A stretch of 53,638 nt of DNA from Bacteroidia bacterium (lineage in GTDB: Bacteria > Bacteroidota > Bacteroidia > NS11-12g > UBA9320): the NCBI GenBank assembly GCA_017640445.1, contig JAEPQQ010000015.1:1-53638 (forward strand), read 5' to 3'. The notes beneath the pieces are model-generated. The model worked only from the letters and a program-made list of their open reading frames with translations, was not told where the DNA came from and did not search any database. Of this stretch, positions 44,495-53,149 are shown one piece after another (position 1 is the stretch's first letter; the number at the start of each line of letters is the position of its first letter). Position numbers and translations under genes: made by a program.

Positions 44495-45319
44495 CTATTG
44501 TATGATTACCTTCTTTACTGCTGATTGTTCCCCATTTGTATATCGTAGAATATACGAGCCTTTGGATATATCGTTAACCGGAACGGTTATCTGGTTGTCG
44601 ATCGATTCAGGCTGAATTGTCTTTACAACCTTCCCCGACATATCCAGGAGGGTAACCGTAGGTGTAGCCTGAGCATCCTCGGTAATTGCGTTTTTTAGTT
44701 CGATAATCAGTTCGTCTTGAGCAGGATTGGGGCTTATCATTAACCCTGGGTCATCCATAACGTCTTTGTGAAGCTTTGCTTGTTTGCGTTCTGTTTCCGA
44801 CACGTCTTCCACCTCTATTATTCGGTGAATGACCATTACCTTAACATCTGCACCTTCACCAAGGTTAAGATACTCATGTATGGCCTCTGCGTCTTCCATA
44901 TCTATCTCTGCATCTTCCAGTTCATTTATCTTTTTAAGCAGTTCTTTACGGTGTTCGCTGTTGAGCCCCTCCATCTTTTCCAATGTTATGTCATCGTCGG
45001 TTTCGATGGTGTCTTCAATGCGCATTTCATATTTTATCACCTTCGTGATCTTTTTGTTTTTTCCAGGATCACCGGCTTCAATATCAACGTCAACGTCTTC
45101 ATCCGGCAGTACATGTGGAATGTTTAAACCAGTACTTTCCATGTAGCTGTGAAGCGCTTCTTTACTGTTAAAGCTGGTGTCGATCACCATTTTTTCTCCA
45201 TTGATCACTTTCACCGTTTTTATGCGGTATTCTTGCTTTTCTTCGTTTTGCGCCAGTCCGAATCCAGCCACTGTCATAAGGGTTAGAAGCAATGAGGCTT
45301 TGATTGTTGTTTTGTTCAT
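44495..45319 (-). CDS. Predicted T9SS-secreted acidic protein of unknown function
   Basis: The 274-residue protein has a signal peptide (residues 1-24, ending FGLAQ) and an Asp/Glu-rich middle (residues about 60-190, e.g. DEDVDVDIEAGD, NELEDAEIDMEDAEAIHEYL). The ~80-residue C-terminal domain is of the T9SS sorting type: MISPNPAQDELIIEL, VTLLDMSGKVVKTI, ISKGSYILRYTNGE and a basic VKKVIIQ end. No enzymatic motif is seen. ATG 45319 is preferred to an earlier in-frame start because it gives a clean signal peptide. It is divergent from a histidine kinase/response regulator pair with about 130 bases between, so it may be a target of or partner to that system. Confidence 0.8.
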   Translation of the reverse strand: MNKTTIKASLLLTLMTVAGFGLAQNEEKQEYRIKTVKVINGEKMVIDTSFNSKEALHSYMESTGLNIPHVLPDEDVDVDIEAGDPGKNKKITKVIKYEMRIEDTIETDDDITLEKMEGLNSEHRKELLKKINELEDAEIDMEDAEAIHEYLNLGEGADVKVMVIHRIIEVEDVSETERKQAKLHKDVMDDPGLMISPNPAQDELIIELKNAITEDAQATPTVTLLDMSGKVVKTIQPESIDNQITVPVNDISKGSYILRYTNGEQSAVKKVIIQ

Positions 45320-45435
45320 AACTAAAGTAATTTGATGGTTCAAAGGACTTAAATTCAAGGGCCGAGCTGTATTAACGCTTTTATAAAATCCGTTAATGGA
45401 GTGTTAAAGTTGTAGAGCAACGACCAACCTGGTGG

Positions 45436-45443
45436 TATTTTTG
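45436..45443 (+). promoter_or_regulatory. -7 promoter element of the histidine kinase operon
   Basis: TATTTTTG is a perfect match, five bases before the ATG at 45449, again predicting a leaderless or near-leaderless mRNA. Confidence 0.55.
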
Positions 45444-45448
45444 AACAA

Positions 45449-46885
45449 ATGAAAGAGACCAACAAGATTCTAATTGCGGGCATCATAATGGCATTATGTG
45501 GTCTGGTGTGGATTCAGGCGAGTCTCTTACAAAAAACCTATAATCAAACGCAAGACGTCTTCGATCGCAATGTTAAGGTGGTAATGCAAAACGTGATTCA
45601 TACCTTTTTCGTTGAGAGTTTAAAGACCGGTGTTACCGAAATTATTGATACAACCATTGGTGATAAGCGGAACGTGCATATTGAGCTTATAGGCAGAACA
45701 GATGGCGAGAAGGGAGCCTATACAACCAATGTCGATCATCGGGTTACAATTCGGCAAGATGTTGATCGCTCAGAGGCAATCGGTGTATTCAGCGATTCGG
45801 TCGGAGATCAGTTTACCGGCGATAAATGGGCCAATAAGCTCGTTCGTGAGCTTATCTCCAATGTAAGTGAGTCGCACTGGGAGGACAAAATAAAGTCGTA
45901 CGACTTCGATTCCAGTATTACCTCCAACCTTGAAAGTCTAGACCTACCGGAAAAGTTTGAGTATGTGGTATTAGACGATAACGGAGAATTGGTAGTTGGC
46001 TCACAAGACTTTGACAAATCTGGTACGGTGTATGAGAAGGAAATGATGTACGGAAACGTATTCCCAAGCGGAATGCTGCGCTTGAAAATTCCAACAAGAA
46101 ACTACTCCATATTTTCTTCCATCCTAATGCCAATTAGCTTGTCGACTCTGTTCTTACTGCTGGCGGCTGGCTTGTTTATCTACCTCTTCGGTTTGTATCG
46201 GAAAGAGAAAAGTGTTTCGGAAGCCCGCGACGACTTTATTAACAGCATGTCTCATGAGCTGAAGACACCGCTCGCTACGATCGCGTTGTCGTTGGAGAAT
46301 CTGAAGTTTAACGACCCCGAAAATCACAACTATGTTTCCATTGTAAAGGAAGAAAACGAACGGATGCAGTACTACGTTGAGAACATCCTCCAACTAGCGC
46401 GAATGGATAAAACGGAGTTTGAAGTACACCAGAGACACGTTGATGTAGTCGATCTTCTGGAGAAGCTTATTGAAAAATACCGGATTCACGCCCGCAGAAA
46501 AGGTGGAGAGATTTATTTTGACCAATACAAGGAACTAGTAATACCCATCGACCCCATGCACATGCGCAATGTAATTGGAAACCTACTCGACAATGCCATT
46601 CGATACAGCGATCAATCGCCGGAGGTGCAGGTGAAACTGCGACAAGAACAGCATCATTTGGCTATCGAAGTTTCCGATAACGGTCGTGGCATCCCGCCGG
46701 AAGCTCAGCAAAAGGTATTTGAAAAATTCTTTAGGGTACAATCAGGCAACCTGTACGACGCCAAGGGTACCGGTATTGGTTTAAGTTATGTCAAACATAT
46801 CGTAGAGCTCCATAATGGGAGCGTGAGACTACGCAGCGAACCGAACGAGGGAAGTACGTTTACAATCGAATTACCGTATGGCTGA
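45449..46885 (+). CDS. Sensor histidine kinase
   Basis: This 478-residue inner-membrane kinase has a first helix at residues about 7-27, a ~195-residue periplasmic sensor region without a recognised domain, and a second helix at about 226-249. The dimerisation box SMSHELKTPLATIALS carries the phosphorylated H269, and the ATPase domain shows MRNVIGNLLDNAIRYSD (N box), VSDNGRGIPPE (G1) and KGTGIGLSYVK (G2). No HAMP or PAS domain is obvious. The stop overlaps the response regulator start by eight bases, so the two are a cognate pair. The signal is unknown. Confidence 0.93.
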   Translation: MKETNKILIAGIIMALCGLVWIQASLLQKTYNQTQDVFDRNVKVVMQNVIHTFFVESLKTGVTEIIDTTIGDKRNVHIELIGRTDGEKGAYTTNVDHRVTIRQDVDRSEAIGVFSDSVGDQFTGDKWANKLVRELISNVSESHWEDKIKSYDFDSSITSNLESLDLPEKFEYVVLDDNGELVVGSQDFDKSGTVYEKEMMYGNVFPSGMLRLKIPTRNYSIFSSILMPISLSTLFLLLAAGLFIYLFGLYRKEKSVSEARDDFINSMSHELKTPLATIALSLENLKFNDPENHNYVSIVKEENERMQYYVENILQLARMDKTEFEVHQRHVDVVDLLEKLIEKYRIHARRKGGEIYFDQYKELVIPIDPMHMRNVIGNLLDNAIRYSDQSPEVQVKLRQEQHHLAIEVSDNGRGIPPEAQQKVFEKFFRVQSGNLYDAKGTGIGLSYVKHIVELHNGSVRLRSEPNEGSTFTIELPYG

Positions 46886-47588
46886 TATGCGTTCCATATT
46901 GCTTGTGGAGGATGATGCCAATTTTGGTCTGGTACTTTGCGATTACCTCAAAATGAATGGCTACGACGTAGACCTCGCCAAAAATGGGAGTTTAGGCTAT
47001 AACATGTTTCACCAACGACAGTATGACCTTTGCATTCTTGATGTGATGATGCCGGAAATGGATGGTTTTTCGTTGGCCGAGAAGTTGACTAAGGTTAATC
47101 GGGAGGTGCCTTTCGTTTTTCTAACAGCTAAGTCGTTGAAGAAGGACGTGCTTGAAGGATACAGACTGGGTGCTATTGATTACCTCAACAAACCCTTTGA
47201 TCCGGAGATTCTGATGATGAAGATTAAGGCAATCCTGGGCAGGGCTGGCTCGAAATCTTCGCAGAAGAGCAAACACTACAACTTTGTTGGTTACCACCTT
47301 GATTACGGTCTTAGGCGTTTGTCGGGCAATGGTAAACAGCTGAGTCTGTCGCCCAAAGAAACCGCGTTGCTGGCTTATCTCCTTGACCGCCAGAACAAAC
47401 TTGTGAAACGTGATGAAGTGCTTACGGCAATTTGGAAGGAGTCTACCTATTTTACCGCCAGAAGCATGGATGTTTATGTCAATAAGTTGAGAAAGCACTT
47501 CAAGACGGATAATCGAATTGCACTTGAGAATCTGCGTGGGGAGGGGTTTATCTTCTCTGTTGATTCAGCACCTCAACACAAAGGCTAG
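46878..47588 (+). CDS. OmpR-family response regulator
   Basis: This 236-residue regulator has a receiver domain, ILLVEDDANFGLVLC with acidic pocket, phosphoacceptor D55 in LCILDVMMPEMDG, Thr in FVFLTAKS and Lys in NKPFDPE, then a winged-helix DNA-binding domain (LSPKETALLAYLLD, STYFTARSMDVYVNKLRKHF, NLRGEGFIFSV). It overlaps the kinase gene by eight bases. It may regulate the divergent T9SS cargo gene at 44495, which is an inference from position. Confidence 0.94.
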   Translation: MADMRSILLVEDDANFGLVLCDYLKMNGYDVDLAKNGSLGYNMFHQRQYDLCILDVMMPEMDGFSLAEKLTKVNREVPFVFLTAKSLKKDVLEGYRLGAIDYLNKPFDPEILMMKIKAILGRAGSKSSQKSKHYNFVGYHLDYGLRRLSGNGKQLSLSPKETALLAYLLDRQNKLVKRDEVLTAIWKESTYFTARSMDVYVNKLRKHFKTDNRIALENLRGEGFIFSVDSAPQHKG

Positions 47589-47732
47589 GGACGTTGGTCT
47601 GTGTTGTTGGGGAGCAAAATAATTGGGTGAGGCAATAGGATTTCAAGGGTTTGAGCCACTGTTTTACAATGCCTATACTGAACGCGAACATCAGATCAAT
47701 CGCAGAGTTGTGGTTGTTATCCGATCGGTTAA

Positions 47733-48248
47733 CTAATCGTTGGTTACCTGGTACAAGAGCAACTCCTCGCCGCCAGCTAATCGGGTAGTACCGGCCTTGG
47801 ATAAGCCCGTTTTGGAAAGCACACGCTGAGAGGCCTTGTTCAACTCCGTGGTAATGCCTAAAACCGTTTTCATATTGAGTTTGGTGAATCCGTGGTTGAG
47901 CATGGCTTTGGACGCCTCAGACGTTATTCCCTGGCCCTCAAACCGAGGAAGTATGGCAAAACCCAGATCGGGATGCTGAAGCTCCTTACGTTTAAGGAAA
48001 CCGCATAATCCAATAGGTTTGTTCTCTGATTTCAAAACAACTTTATATAAACCAAACCCGAAACGATCATAACTTGCAAACAGGCTGTTTTCAATATACC
48101 GTTCCGCATCTTCCAATGTGTTTATCTCCCGGTCACCAATGTATTTGATCCAGTTACGACTGTTTAGCAACGTATAGATAAACACTGAATCGGTTATTTC
48201 AGCCTCTACAATTGACAGTCTTTCGGTTTCCAGGATTTTTTCGCTCAT
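47733..48248 (-). CDS. GNAT family N-acetyltransferase (RimJ/RimL-like)
   Basis: This 171-residue acetyltransferase opens with ILETERLSIVEAE, the usual start of RimJ/RimL-type enzymes, and shows DLGFAILPRFEGQGITSEAS (acetyl-CoA loop, QGITSE in place of the common RGYATE) and LNKASQRVLSKTGL near the end. The substrate is unknown: relatives modify ribosomal proteins, antibiotics or amino acids. It is convergent with the response regulator gene; the ~145 bases between contain no clear hairpin terminator. Confidence 0.87.
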   Translation of the reverse strand: MSEKILETERLSIVEAEITDSVFIYTLLNSRNWIKYIGDREINTLEDAERYIENSLFASYDRFGFGLYKVVLKSENKPIGLCGFLKRKELQHPDLGFAILPRFEGQGITSEASKAMLNHGFTKLNMKTVLGITTELNKASQRVLSKTGLSKAGTTRLAGGEELLLYQVTND

Positions 48249-48357
48249 GGGCGCAAGCTACAACGACTTATTTGAGTGTCCGAATTAGGAAATCCACAAC
48301 CCATGTGGATGCTAATTTTCTTACAGTGGTTTTAGTATTAGGTTCGGGTTCCAACCC

Positions 48358-48365
48358 TATCTTCG
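48358..48365 (+). promoter_or_regulatory. -7-like element of the MBL gene at 48370
   Basis: TATCTTCG is one mismatch from TAnnTTTG, four bases before the ATG. Confidence 0.45.
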
Positions 48366-48369
48366 CCCC

Positions 48370-49014
48370 ATGATTCAGCTGGAGACATTTACGTTTAATC
48401 CATTTCAGGAGAACACCTATGTTTTATGGGACGAGACCAACGAGTGCGTTATTGTGGACCCTGGTTGTTACGATGCGAGTGAACAAATACGACTAAGCTC
48501 GTTTATAACAGACCGTGGCTTAACACCTGTGCTTCTGGTCAATACCCACTGCCACATCGATCATATTTTCGGAAACGCGTATTGCAAGAACAAATTTGAT
48601 ATTCCATTGGTCTATCACAAACTCGATCACGTGGTTTTGGAAAGTGGAAAGAACTCGGCCATGTTATACGGCCTGCATTACGACGAGTCTCCATCGGCAG
48701 ACAAGTATCTGGTGGAAGGGGAGAAGCTGGAGTTTGGAGCGTCTTCTATGGACATTGTCTTTACGCCAGGACACTCGCCAGGAAGCGTGTGCTTGATTGC
48801 CCGGGAAGAACAGTTTGTAATTGGTGGAGATGTTCTGTTCCAGCTAAGTATCGGTCGAACCGATTTGCCGGGAGGAGACCACCAAACGCTGTTAGACTCC
48901 ATACAGCGAGAACTGTTTGTGCTTCCTGAGTCAATGGAAGTATATCCGGGGCACGGCCCCAAGACTACCATTGGATTTGAGAAAGAGAATAACCCCTTTT
49001 TGCAGGGGCTTTAG
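48370..49014 (+). CDS. MBL-fold hydrolase, glyoxalase II-like (YcbL type)
   Basis: This 214-residue hydrolase has the two-metal motif VNTHCHIDHIFGN, then FTPGHSPGSVCL, IGGDVLFQLSIGRTDLPGGD and EVYPGHGPKTTIGFEKENNP. The pattern GRTDLPGGD plus PGHGP and the ending NNPFL are those of the short glyoxalase-II-like branch that lacks the C-terminal glutathione-binding domain. A thioester substrate is likely but not proved. The stop overlaps the next gene on the opposite strand by four bases. Confidence 0.88.
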   Translation: MIQLETFTFNPFQENTYVLWDETNECVIVDPGCYDASEQIRLSSFITDRGLTPVLLVNTHCHIDHIFGNAYCKNKFDIPLVYHKLDHVVLESGKNSAMLYGLHYDESPSADKYLVEGEKLEFGASSMDIVFTPGHSPGSVCLIAREEQFVIGGDVLFQLSIGRTDLPGGDHQTLLDSIQRELFVLPESMEVYPGHGPKTTIGFEKENNPFLQGL

Positions 49015-49364
49015 TTCCGGGATTTTCGTACAATAAAGCTGATAATAAGGATAACCAGGATGCCACCTCGGATCAGCAGTCGCGTGTTTTGTTTGCGTTT
49101 CTGAGCGTTCTGTTGTTCTACAAAGTGCTCGGTATTCTGTAGGCTCTGTTCAATGGATTTTTTAACCATCTCATTGTATTGCTCTTCCCTTTTCCTAATG
49201 AGCTCCTCCCTTACTGAGTCCAATTTCTCCGTTTGAGCCTCAAGAGAGTCCGGACTGAGGAGTTCAATCTGATTCGAGTCTCCCTCTGTACCAGCTTGAA
49301 CCTGGGTTGGACCGAACAAGAATGTACTAAGAAGTACGAGAGTGGTAATGTGAAATTTGATCAT
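49011..49364 (-). CDS. Small membrane protein with coiled coil, next to porQ
   Basis: The 117-residue protein has a signal peptide (residues 1-24, ending TQVQA), a charged helix at residues about 40-92 with heptad-like Glu/Lys/Gln (EKLDSVREELIRKREEQYNE) that may form a coiled coil, and one C-terminal membrane segment (LLIRGGILVILIISFIV) followed by a short basic tail RKSRN. It would be anchored in the inner membrane with the coiled coil in the periplasm. No family is recognised. It begins five bases after porQ in the same direction, so co-transcription is likely and a T9SS role is conceivable. Confidence 0.7.
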   Translation of the reverse strand: MIKFHITTLVLLSTFLFGPTQVQAGTEGDSNQIELLSPDSLEAQTEKLDSVREELIRKREEQYNEMVKKSIEQSLQNTEHFVEQQNAQKRKQNTRLLIRGGILVILIISFIVRKSRN

Positions 49365-49369
49365 ATTGT

Positions 49370-50428
49370 TTAATAGTTTTCAGGTTTTGCACGCTTTAGG
49401 TCAGCTAGATTTTTGGATACAGTAAAGTAGTTGACGTTTACGCCTGGGAAATACGTGACCATAGCATAATCCAGGGTGAATTTCTTGATACCGATACCAA
49501 CACCCCAGGAGAAACCAGCGGCCCCCTTGGTGTTTTCAGGTGCTAGCTCTTTTCGTCGCTGGTGGTTGTAGCCACCTCGAATTTGGAAGTTATCACTAAA
49601 TACAAGCTCTGCACCAAAGTTAAAGTGACGCATTATCTTATCACCAACCGGAACCGATTCGTTGCGAACCTCTCCCGTTTCCAGGTCAATGTTTTTATTT
49701 CTTGAGTTTACGTTAACGTAGCTGATGTCGAATCGCTGAAGGTTGTGGGCTACAACTGTCATTTTCAAAGGATTGTGCTGTAGTTTTTTCGAGAATCCCA
49801 GTTGGATATCCAAGGGCAAATCAACGAATTCTTCATCGTAGGCAATGGCGTTAACCCCCAAATTACGAATCAACATAGATGCGTGAAACTTGCTTTTGGG
49901 GTTGTGATACGCACCTCCAAGATCCACAGCAAATGCAGTGGCAACATATTTTTCGTAAACCGAGTAGAGAAACTTGAGGTTAACACCGTAGGTAAACCTC
50001 CTGTCGCGGTGCCAGGTATTACCGTAACCCAACTGGAACACGTAATCCTGAGCCCAGAACTGGCCTATAACCTTGCCTGTGACATCGGTTTCATCAAAGT
50101 GACCGTAATCGGTGTAGGTAATGGAGCCACTGAATGTCCCTACGGAATCGAAGTGTTTCACAAAGGCGCCAAAACCACTGTTTATATCAACCAGATAATT
50201 GTTGTAGGATAGGGCCACGTGATTGTCCATCGACTTGTTGAGCCCGGCTGGGTTGTAGTACCCTACTCCAATGTCTTTTTTGAAATCTGCCATGGTGCTT
50301 GAACCTAAAGCTGCAGTTCGGGCAGTAGGGTCAATATTAACAAAGGCGAACGAATACGAGCCTCCTAGCTGTGCCTTGACAGGATGCATAGCCAGCAAGA
50401 AAATCAGGCCAAAGAATGTTTTTCGCAT
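49370..50428 (-). CDS. porQ: Type IX secretion system protein PorQ
   Basis: This 352-residue outer-membrane barrel protein of the PorV/PorQ group has a signal peptide ending PVKAQ, then GGSYSFAFVNIDPTARTAAL, the PorQ-type opening (compare PorV's TPDARAAGMG), YYNPAGLNKSMDNHVALSYN and the closing AMVTYFPGVNVNYFTVSKNL. In Porphyromonas PorQ forms the surface attachment complex with PorU, PorV and PorZ. The ATG at 50428 is preferred to a TTG two codons upstream. It is 56 bases after namZ and five before the small membrane protein gene. Confidence 0.88.
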   Translation of the reverse strand: MRKTFFGLIFLLAMHPVKAQLGGSYSFAFVNIDPTARTAALGSSTMADFKKDIGVGYYNPAGLNKSMDNHVALSYNNYLVDINSGFGAFVKHFDSVGTFSGSITYTDYGHFDETDVTGKVIGQFWAQDYVFQLGYGNTWHRDRRFTYGVNLKFLYSVYEKYVATAFAVDLGGAYHNPKSKFHASMLIRNLGVNAIAYDEEFVDLPLDIQLGFSKKLQHNPLKMTVVAHNLQRFDISYVNVNSRNKNIDLETGEVRNESVPVGDKIMRHFNFGAELVFSDNFQIRGGYNHQRRKELAPENTKGAAGFSWGVGIGIKKFTLDYAMVTYFPGVNVNYFTVSKNLADLKRAKPENY

Positions 50429-50484
50429 TGACAATTGGGTTTTACTATCTGATGAACGAATTAAGCCTTGTATTATTTCCTTGG

Positions 50485-51714
50485 CTAATATAACAAGTAT
50501 TTGGCACGAATGACTTTAAAAGCCTCTAGATCAGCCGACCAGCTTTTATATATTTCATCACTTGAAAGTCCTCCTTCAATCTGTTTTTGAAGCATCGTGG
50601 AACCGCTTAATTTGGTAAAAAAACTCTTGAAATAGGCACCATTTTTTTCCGTGTTATTGGTCTCATAAAACAGTCTTAACCAGTCCAAATAGATCCGTTT
50701 GTTACTGAGAATATAGGTCTCGGCAAACTCGGTTAATACCATGCCCCGGCACTCAACTCCCTCATATTTAGGATGATCCGCAACTCCAGGTATGGAACTT
50801 GGAGTAAATACATGTCCACCTTCTTTCTGGCCTGGCCGTCCAACAACTTCAAACGGCTTATCCGTTCCTCGCCCGATACTAACATTAGTTCCTTCAAAAA
50901 GCCCTAATGTAGGATAGAGATAAACCGAAGCCATAGTGGGCAAATTAGGCGAGGGGCGAATGGGTAATTGGTACAATGAATCATGGTTATAATTCAAACA
51001 TTTTATTACCGTTAGTTTACACGGCTGCCTTCCTGATAACCAATTTTGTCCATTGATCATTTTCGCAAATTCTCCAACCGTCATGCCATGTACCAGTGGC
51101 ACAGGGTGCATACCAATAAACGACTTGTATTTTATGTCGAGCACCGGACCGTCCACGTAGTGTCCGTTTGGGTTTGGTCGGTCGAGCACAAGCATTTCGA
51201 GGTCGTTTTCCTGGCAGGTCTCCATCAGGTAATGCATGCTTGATATGTAGGTGTAAAACCGAACCCCAACATCCTGGATGTCGAAAATAATTACGTCAAT
51301 ACCTTTCACCATTTCGGCCGAAGGTTTTCGGCTTTTGCCATACAGAGAAACAATGGGCAAACCGGTTTTTTTGTCTACCGAGCTGTTTACATGAGCACCG
51401 GCACTGTGATCGCCTCTAAAACCGTGTTCAGGGGCAAAAATTTTGACTATATCCACACCCCATTGCAACAACGTGTCTACCACATGGGTGTTACCAACGG
51501 TGCTTGTTTGGTTAACCATCATGGCCACTTTTTTGCCCTTAAGTAAGGGTAGATATTGCTGTAATTGTGCGGCTCCTACCTGAATCGGGGCAGGCTCCTT
51601 TTTTACAATGTGTTGTCCAGTTTCACTTTGAGCACTTGCGGTGTCCTTGACTTTTCCGCATGCTGATAAATTTATAAGTAGGAGGGTGGACGCTATGAAG
51701 CCAAATTTGTGCAT
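50485..51714 (-). CDS. namZ: NamZ/DUF1343 family lipoprotein, probable exo-beta-N-acetylmuramidase
   Basis: The 409-residue lipoprotein has a lipobox LSAC (C19). Family motifs of DUF1343 (GH171) are MMVNQTSTVGNTHVVDTLL, IFAPEHGFRGDHSAGAHV with the candidate catalytic Glu, IIFDIQDVGVRFYTYISS, VLDRPNPNGHYVDGPVL and GTNVSIGRGTDKPFEVVG. Characterised relatives release MurNAc from the non-reducing end of peptidoglycan fragments, so a periplasmic cell-wall recycling role is likely. It is divergent from the LolC/E-type permease gene and upstream of porQ in the same direction. Confidence 0.9.
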   Translation of the reverse strand: MHKFGFIASTLLLINLSACGKVKDTASAQSETGQHIVKKEPAPIQVGAAQLQQYLPLLKGKKVAMMVNQTSTVGNTHVVDTLLQWGVDIVKIFAPEHGFRGDHSAGAHVNSSVDKKTGLPIVSLYGKSRKPSAEMVKGIDVIIFDIQDVGVRFYTYISSMHYLMETCQENDLEMLVLDRPNPNGHYVDGPVLDIKYKSFIGMHPVPLVHGMTVGEFAKMINGQNWLSGRQPCKLTVIKCLNYNHDSLYQLPIRPSPNLPTMASVYLYPTLGLFEGTNVSIGRGTDKPFEVVGRPGQKEGGHVFTPSSIPGVADHPKYEGVECRGMVLTEFAETYILSNKRIYLDWLRLFYETNNTEKNGAYFKSFFTKLSGSTMLQKQIEGGLSSDEIYKSWSADLEAFKVIRAKYLLY

Positions 51715-51754
51715 TTTTGAAGCGATAAGAGCATTATAGATTGTGCTCGAAATT

Positions 51755-52975
51755 ATGGATTTTAGCTATTTCGTAGGTAAAAAATTAGCCACCAAGTCCG
51801 GTAAATCGTTCACTCGGTTGATAATCCGACTAGCCATTGCAGGTGTTGGGTTAAGCCTGGCTGTAATGATACTTGCCGTTGGTGTAGTAAGAGGTTTTCA
51901 ACAGGAGATACGTCAAAAGGTGGTTGGTTTTGACGGTCACATTCATATTCGAAATCTCGACCTCAACCAAAGTCGTCAGTTGGCTTTGATAGAAGCGGAT
52001 CAAAGTTTTATTAAGAAAATTGCCCACCATGCTGATGTTAAATACATAACGCCGTTTTGTGTGAAGGCCGGCATCATTAACACCCAAAAGGAAATCGAAG
52101 GAATGGTCTTCAAAGGAGTGCCTAGAGATTACGATTGGTCCTTCATTGAGCGGAATATAAAACGGGGCCGACTTCCATCCTTCAGTGATACCCTCGATAC
52201 GTACGAGCTGGTATTGTCGCAGAAAGTAGCTGATCGCTTACAACTTGATACAGGGAAATCGGTCGAAGTCTTCTTCATTCAGGATACCAAAGTGCGCCGC
52301 CGCAGGCTCAAACTCGTAGGTATATTCAGTACCGGATTGGGTGAGTTTGATAAAACAATTTGTTTTACTGACATCCGTGTGATTCAACGTATTTACACTA
52401 CCGACTATAGCAAAGTGAGTGGGTTTGAGGTTGGCCTATACGACATGGAAAAACTGGAAACCATGACGGATTGGGTGGACGAACGAATTGGTTTGAAATT
52501 ACGGGCAGAAAACATAGAATCGAAACACAGTGTAATTTTTCAATGGTTGCGAATTGTAGATTCTAATGCTTTGATAATAATCGTTTTAATGACCATCGTA
52601 TCCGTCGTAAACTTGATTACGGCGTTTCTGATTTTGATCATCGACCGTACTCAGATGATCGGAATTTTCAAGGGTCTTGGTGCTAACAACTGGCAGGTTG
52701 TGCGGGTCTTTCTTTTTAAAGGTTTGTCTATGGTTGTTCCAGGCCTGATAATCGGAAATGTTCTGGGTTTGGGCTTGGCCTATTTACAACTTCAAACCGG
52801 TATTTTTACTCTTCCCGAAGAAACCTATTACATGGCGGTTGTTCCTGTTCAGATTTCAATGGAAACCGTGGGGTATTTAAACTTGGGCACGTTGTTGATC
52901 AGCATGTTTATGATGTTGATACCGGGCCTTATGGTTCGGTTTATTACTCCGGTGAAGGCAATTCGCTTTAACTAA
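51755..52975 (+). CDS. LolC/LolE (FtsX-like) ABC transporter permease
   Basis: This 406-residue inner-membrane protein has four membrane segments: one after the N-terminal LATKSGKSFTRLIIRLAI (residues about 25-47), then a large periplasmic domain with PFCVKAGIINTQKEIEGMVF and KLVGIFSTGLGEFDKT, and three C-terminal helices (IIVLMTIVSVVNLITAFLIL and following). The SFTRLIIRLAIAGVGLSLAV opening and the RTQMIGIFKGLGANNWQV coupling segment are typical of the LolC/E group that extracts lipoproteins. The ATG at 51755 is chosen over a GTG four codons upstream. The ATPase partner is not in the window. The stop overlaps the DUF5522 gene by four bases. Confidence 0.88.
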   Translation: MDFSYFVGKKLATKSGKSFTRLIIRLAIAGVGLSLAVMILAVGVVRGFQQEIRQKVVGFDGHIHIRNLDLNQSRQLALIEADQSFIKKIAHHADVKYITPFCVKAGIINTQKEIEGMVFKGVPRDYDWSFIERNIKRGRLPSFSDTLDTYELVLSQKVADRLQLDTGKSVEVFFIQDTKVRRRRLKLVGIFSTGLGEFDKTICFTDIRVIQRIYTTDYSKVSGFEVGLYDMEKLETMTDWVDERIGLKLRAENIESKHSVIFQWLRIVDSNALIIIVLMTIVSVVNLITAFLILIIDRTQMIGIFKGLGANNWQVVRVFLFKGLSMVVPGLIIGNVLGLGLAYLQLQTGIFTLPEETYYMAVVPVQISMETVGYLNLGTLLISMFMMLIPGLMVRFITPVKAIRFN

Positions 52976-53136
52976 GACGTTGGTTTAGCGCCCGGTCGTT
53001 TCTTCTTTTTGACGTTAACGTGTTCGTATGGGCAATGTTTGCAGGCGTTTCCACAGCAATAACCACGCTTGAGGTGGAAGCTCTTCGTCATCACATAAAG
53101 CCCGTTTTCGTCAATGTAAAAATCTTCTTCTTCCAA
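52972..53136 (-). CDS. Small cysteine-rich DUF5522 protein, TTG start
   Basis: This 54-residue protein matches the conserved DUF5522 pattern EDFYIDENGLYVMT, then HLKRGYCCGNACKHCPY, ending in a basic Lys-rich tail (VKKKKRPGAK). Four cysteines in CC-x3-C-x2-C suggest a small metal site. An in-frame stop lies two codons upstream of the first usable start, TTG at 53136, so TTG is the most likely initiator, 13 bases after the stop of the channel gene. It is convergent with the LolC/E-type gene (four-base overlap). The function is not known. Confidence 0.8.
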   Translation of the reverse strand: MEEEDFYIDENGLYVMTKSFHLKRGYCCGNACKHCPYEHVNVKKKKRPGAKPTS

Positions 53137-53149
53137 TCTTCGTTACCCG

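Noticed and set aside
47589..47732. Possible small gene or terminator between the response regulator and the GNAT gene
   Set aside because: No frame with a recognisable product and no hairpin with a T-run; only a short GTTAAC palindrome.
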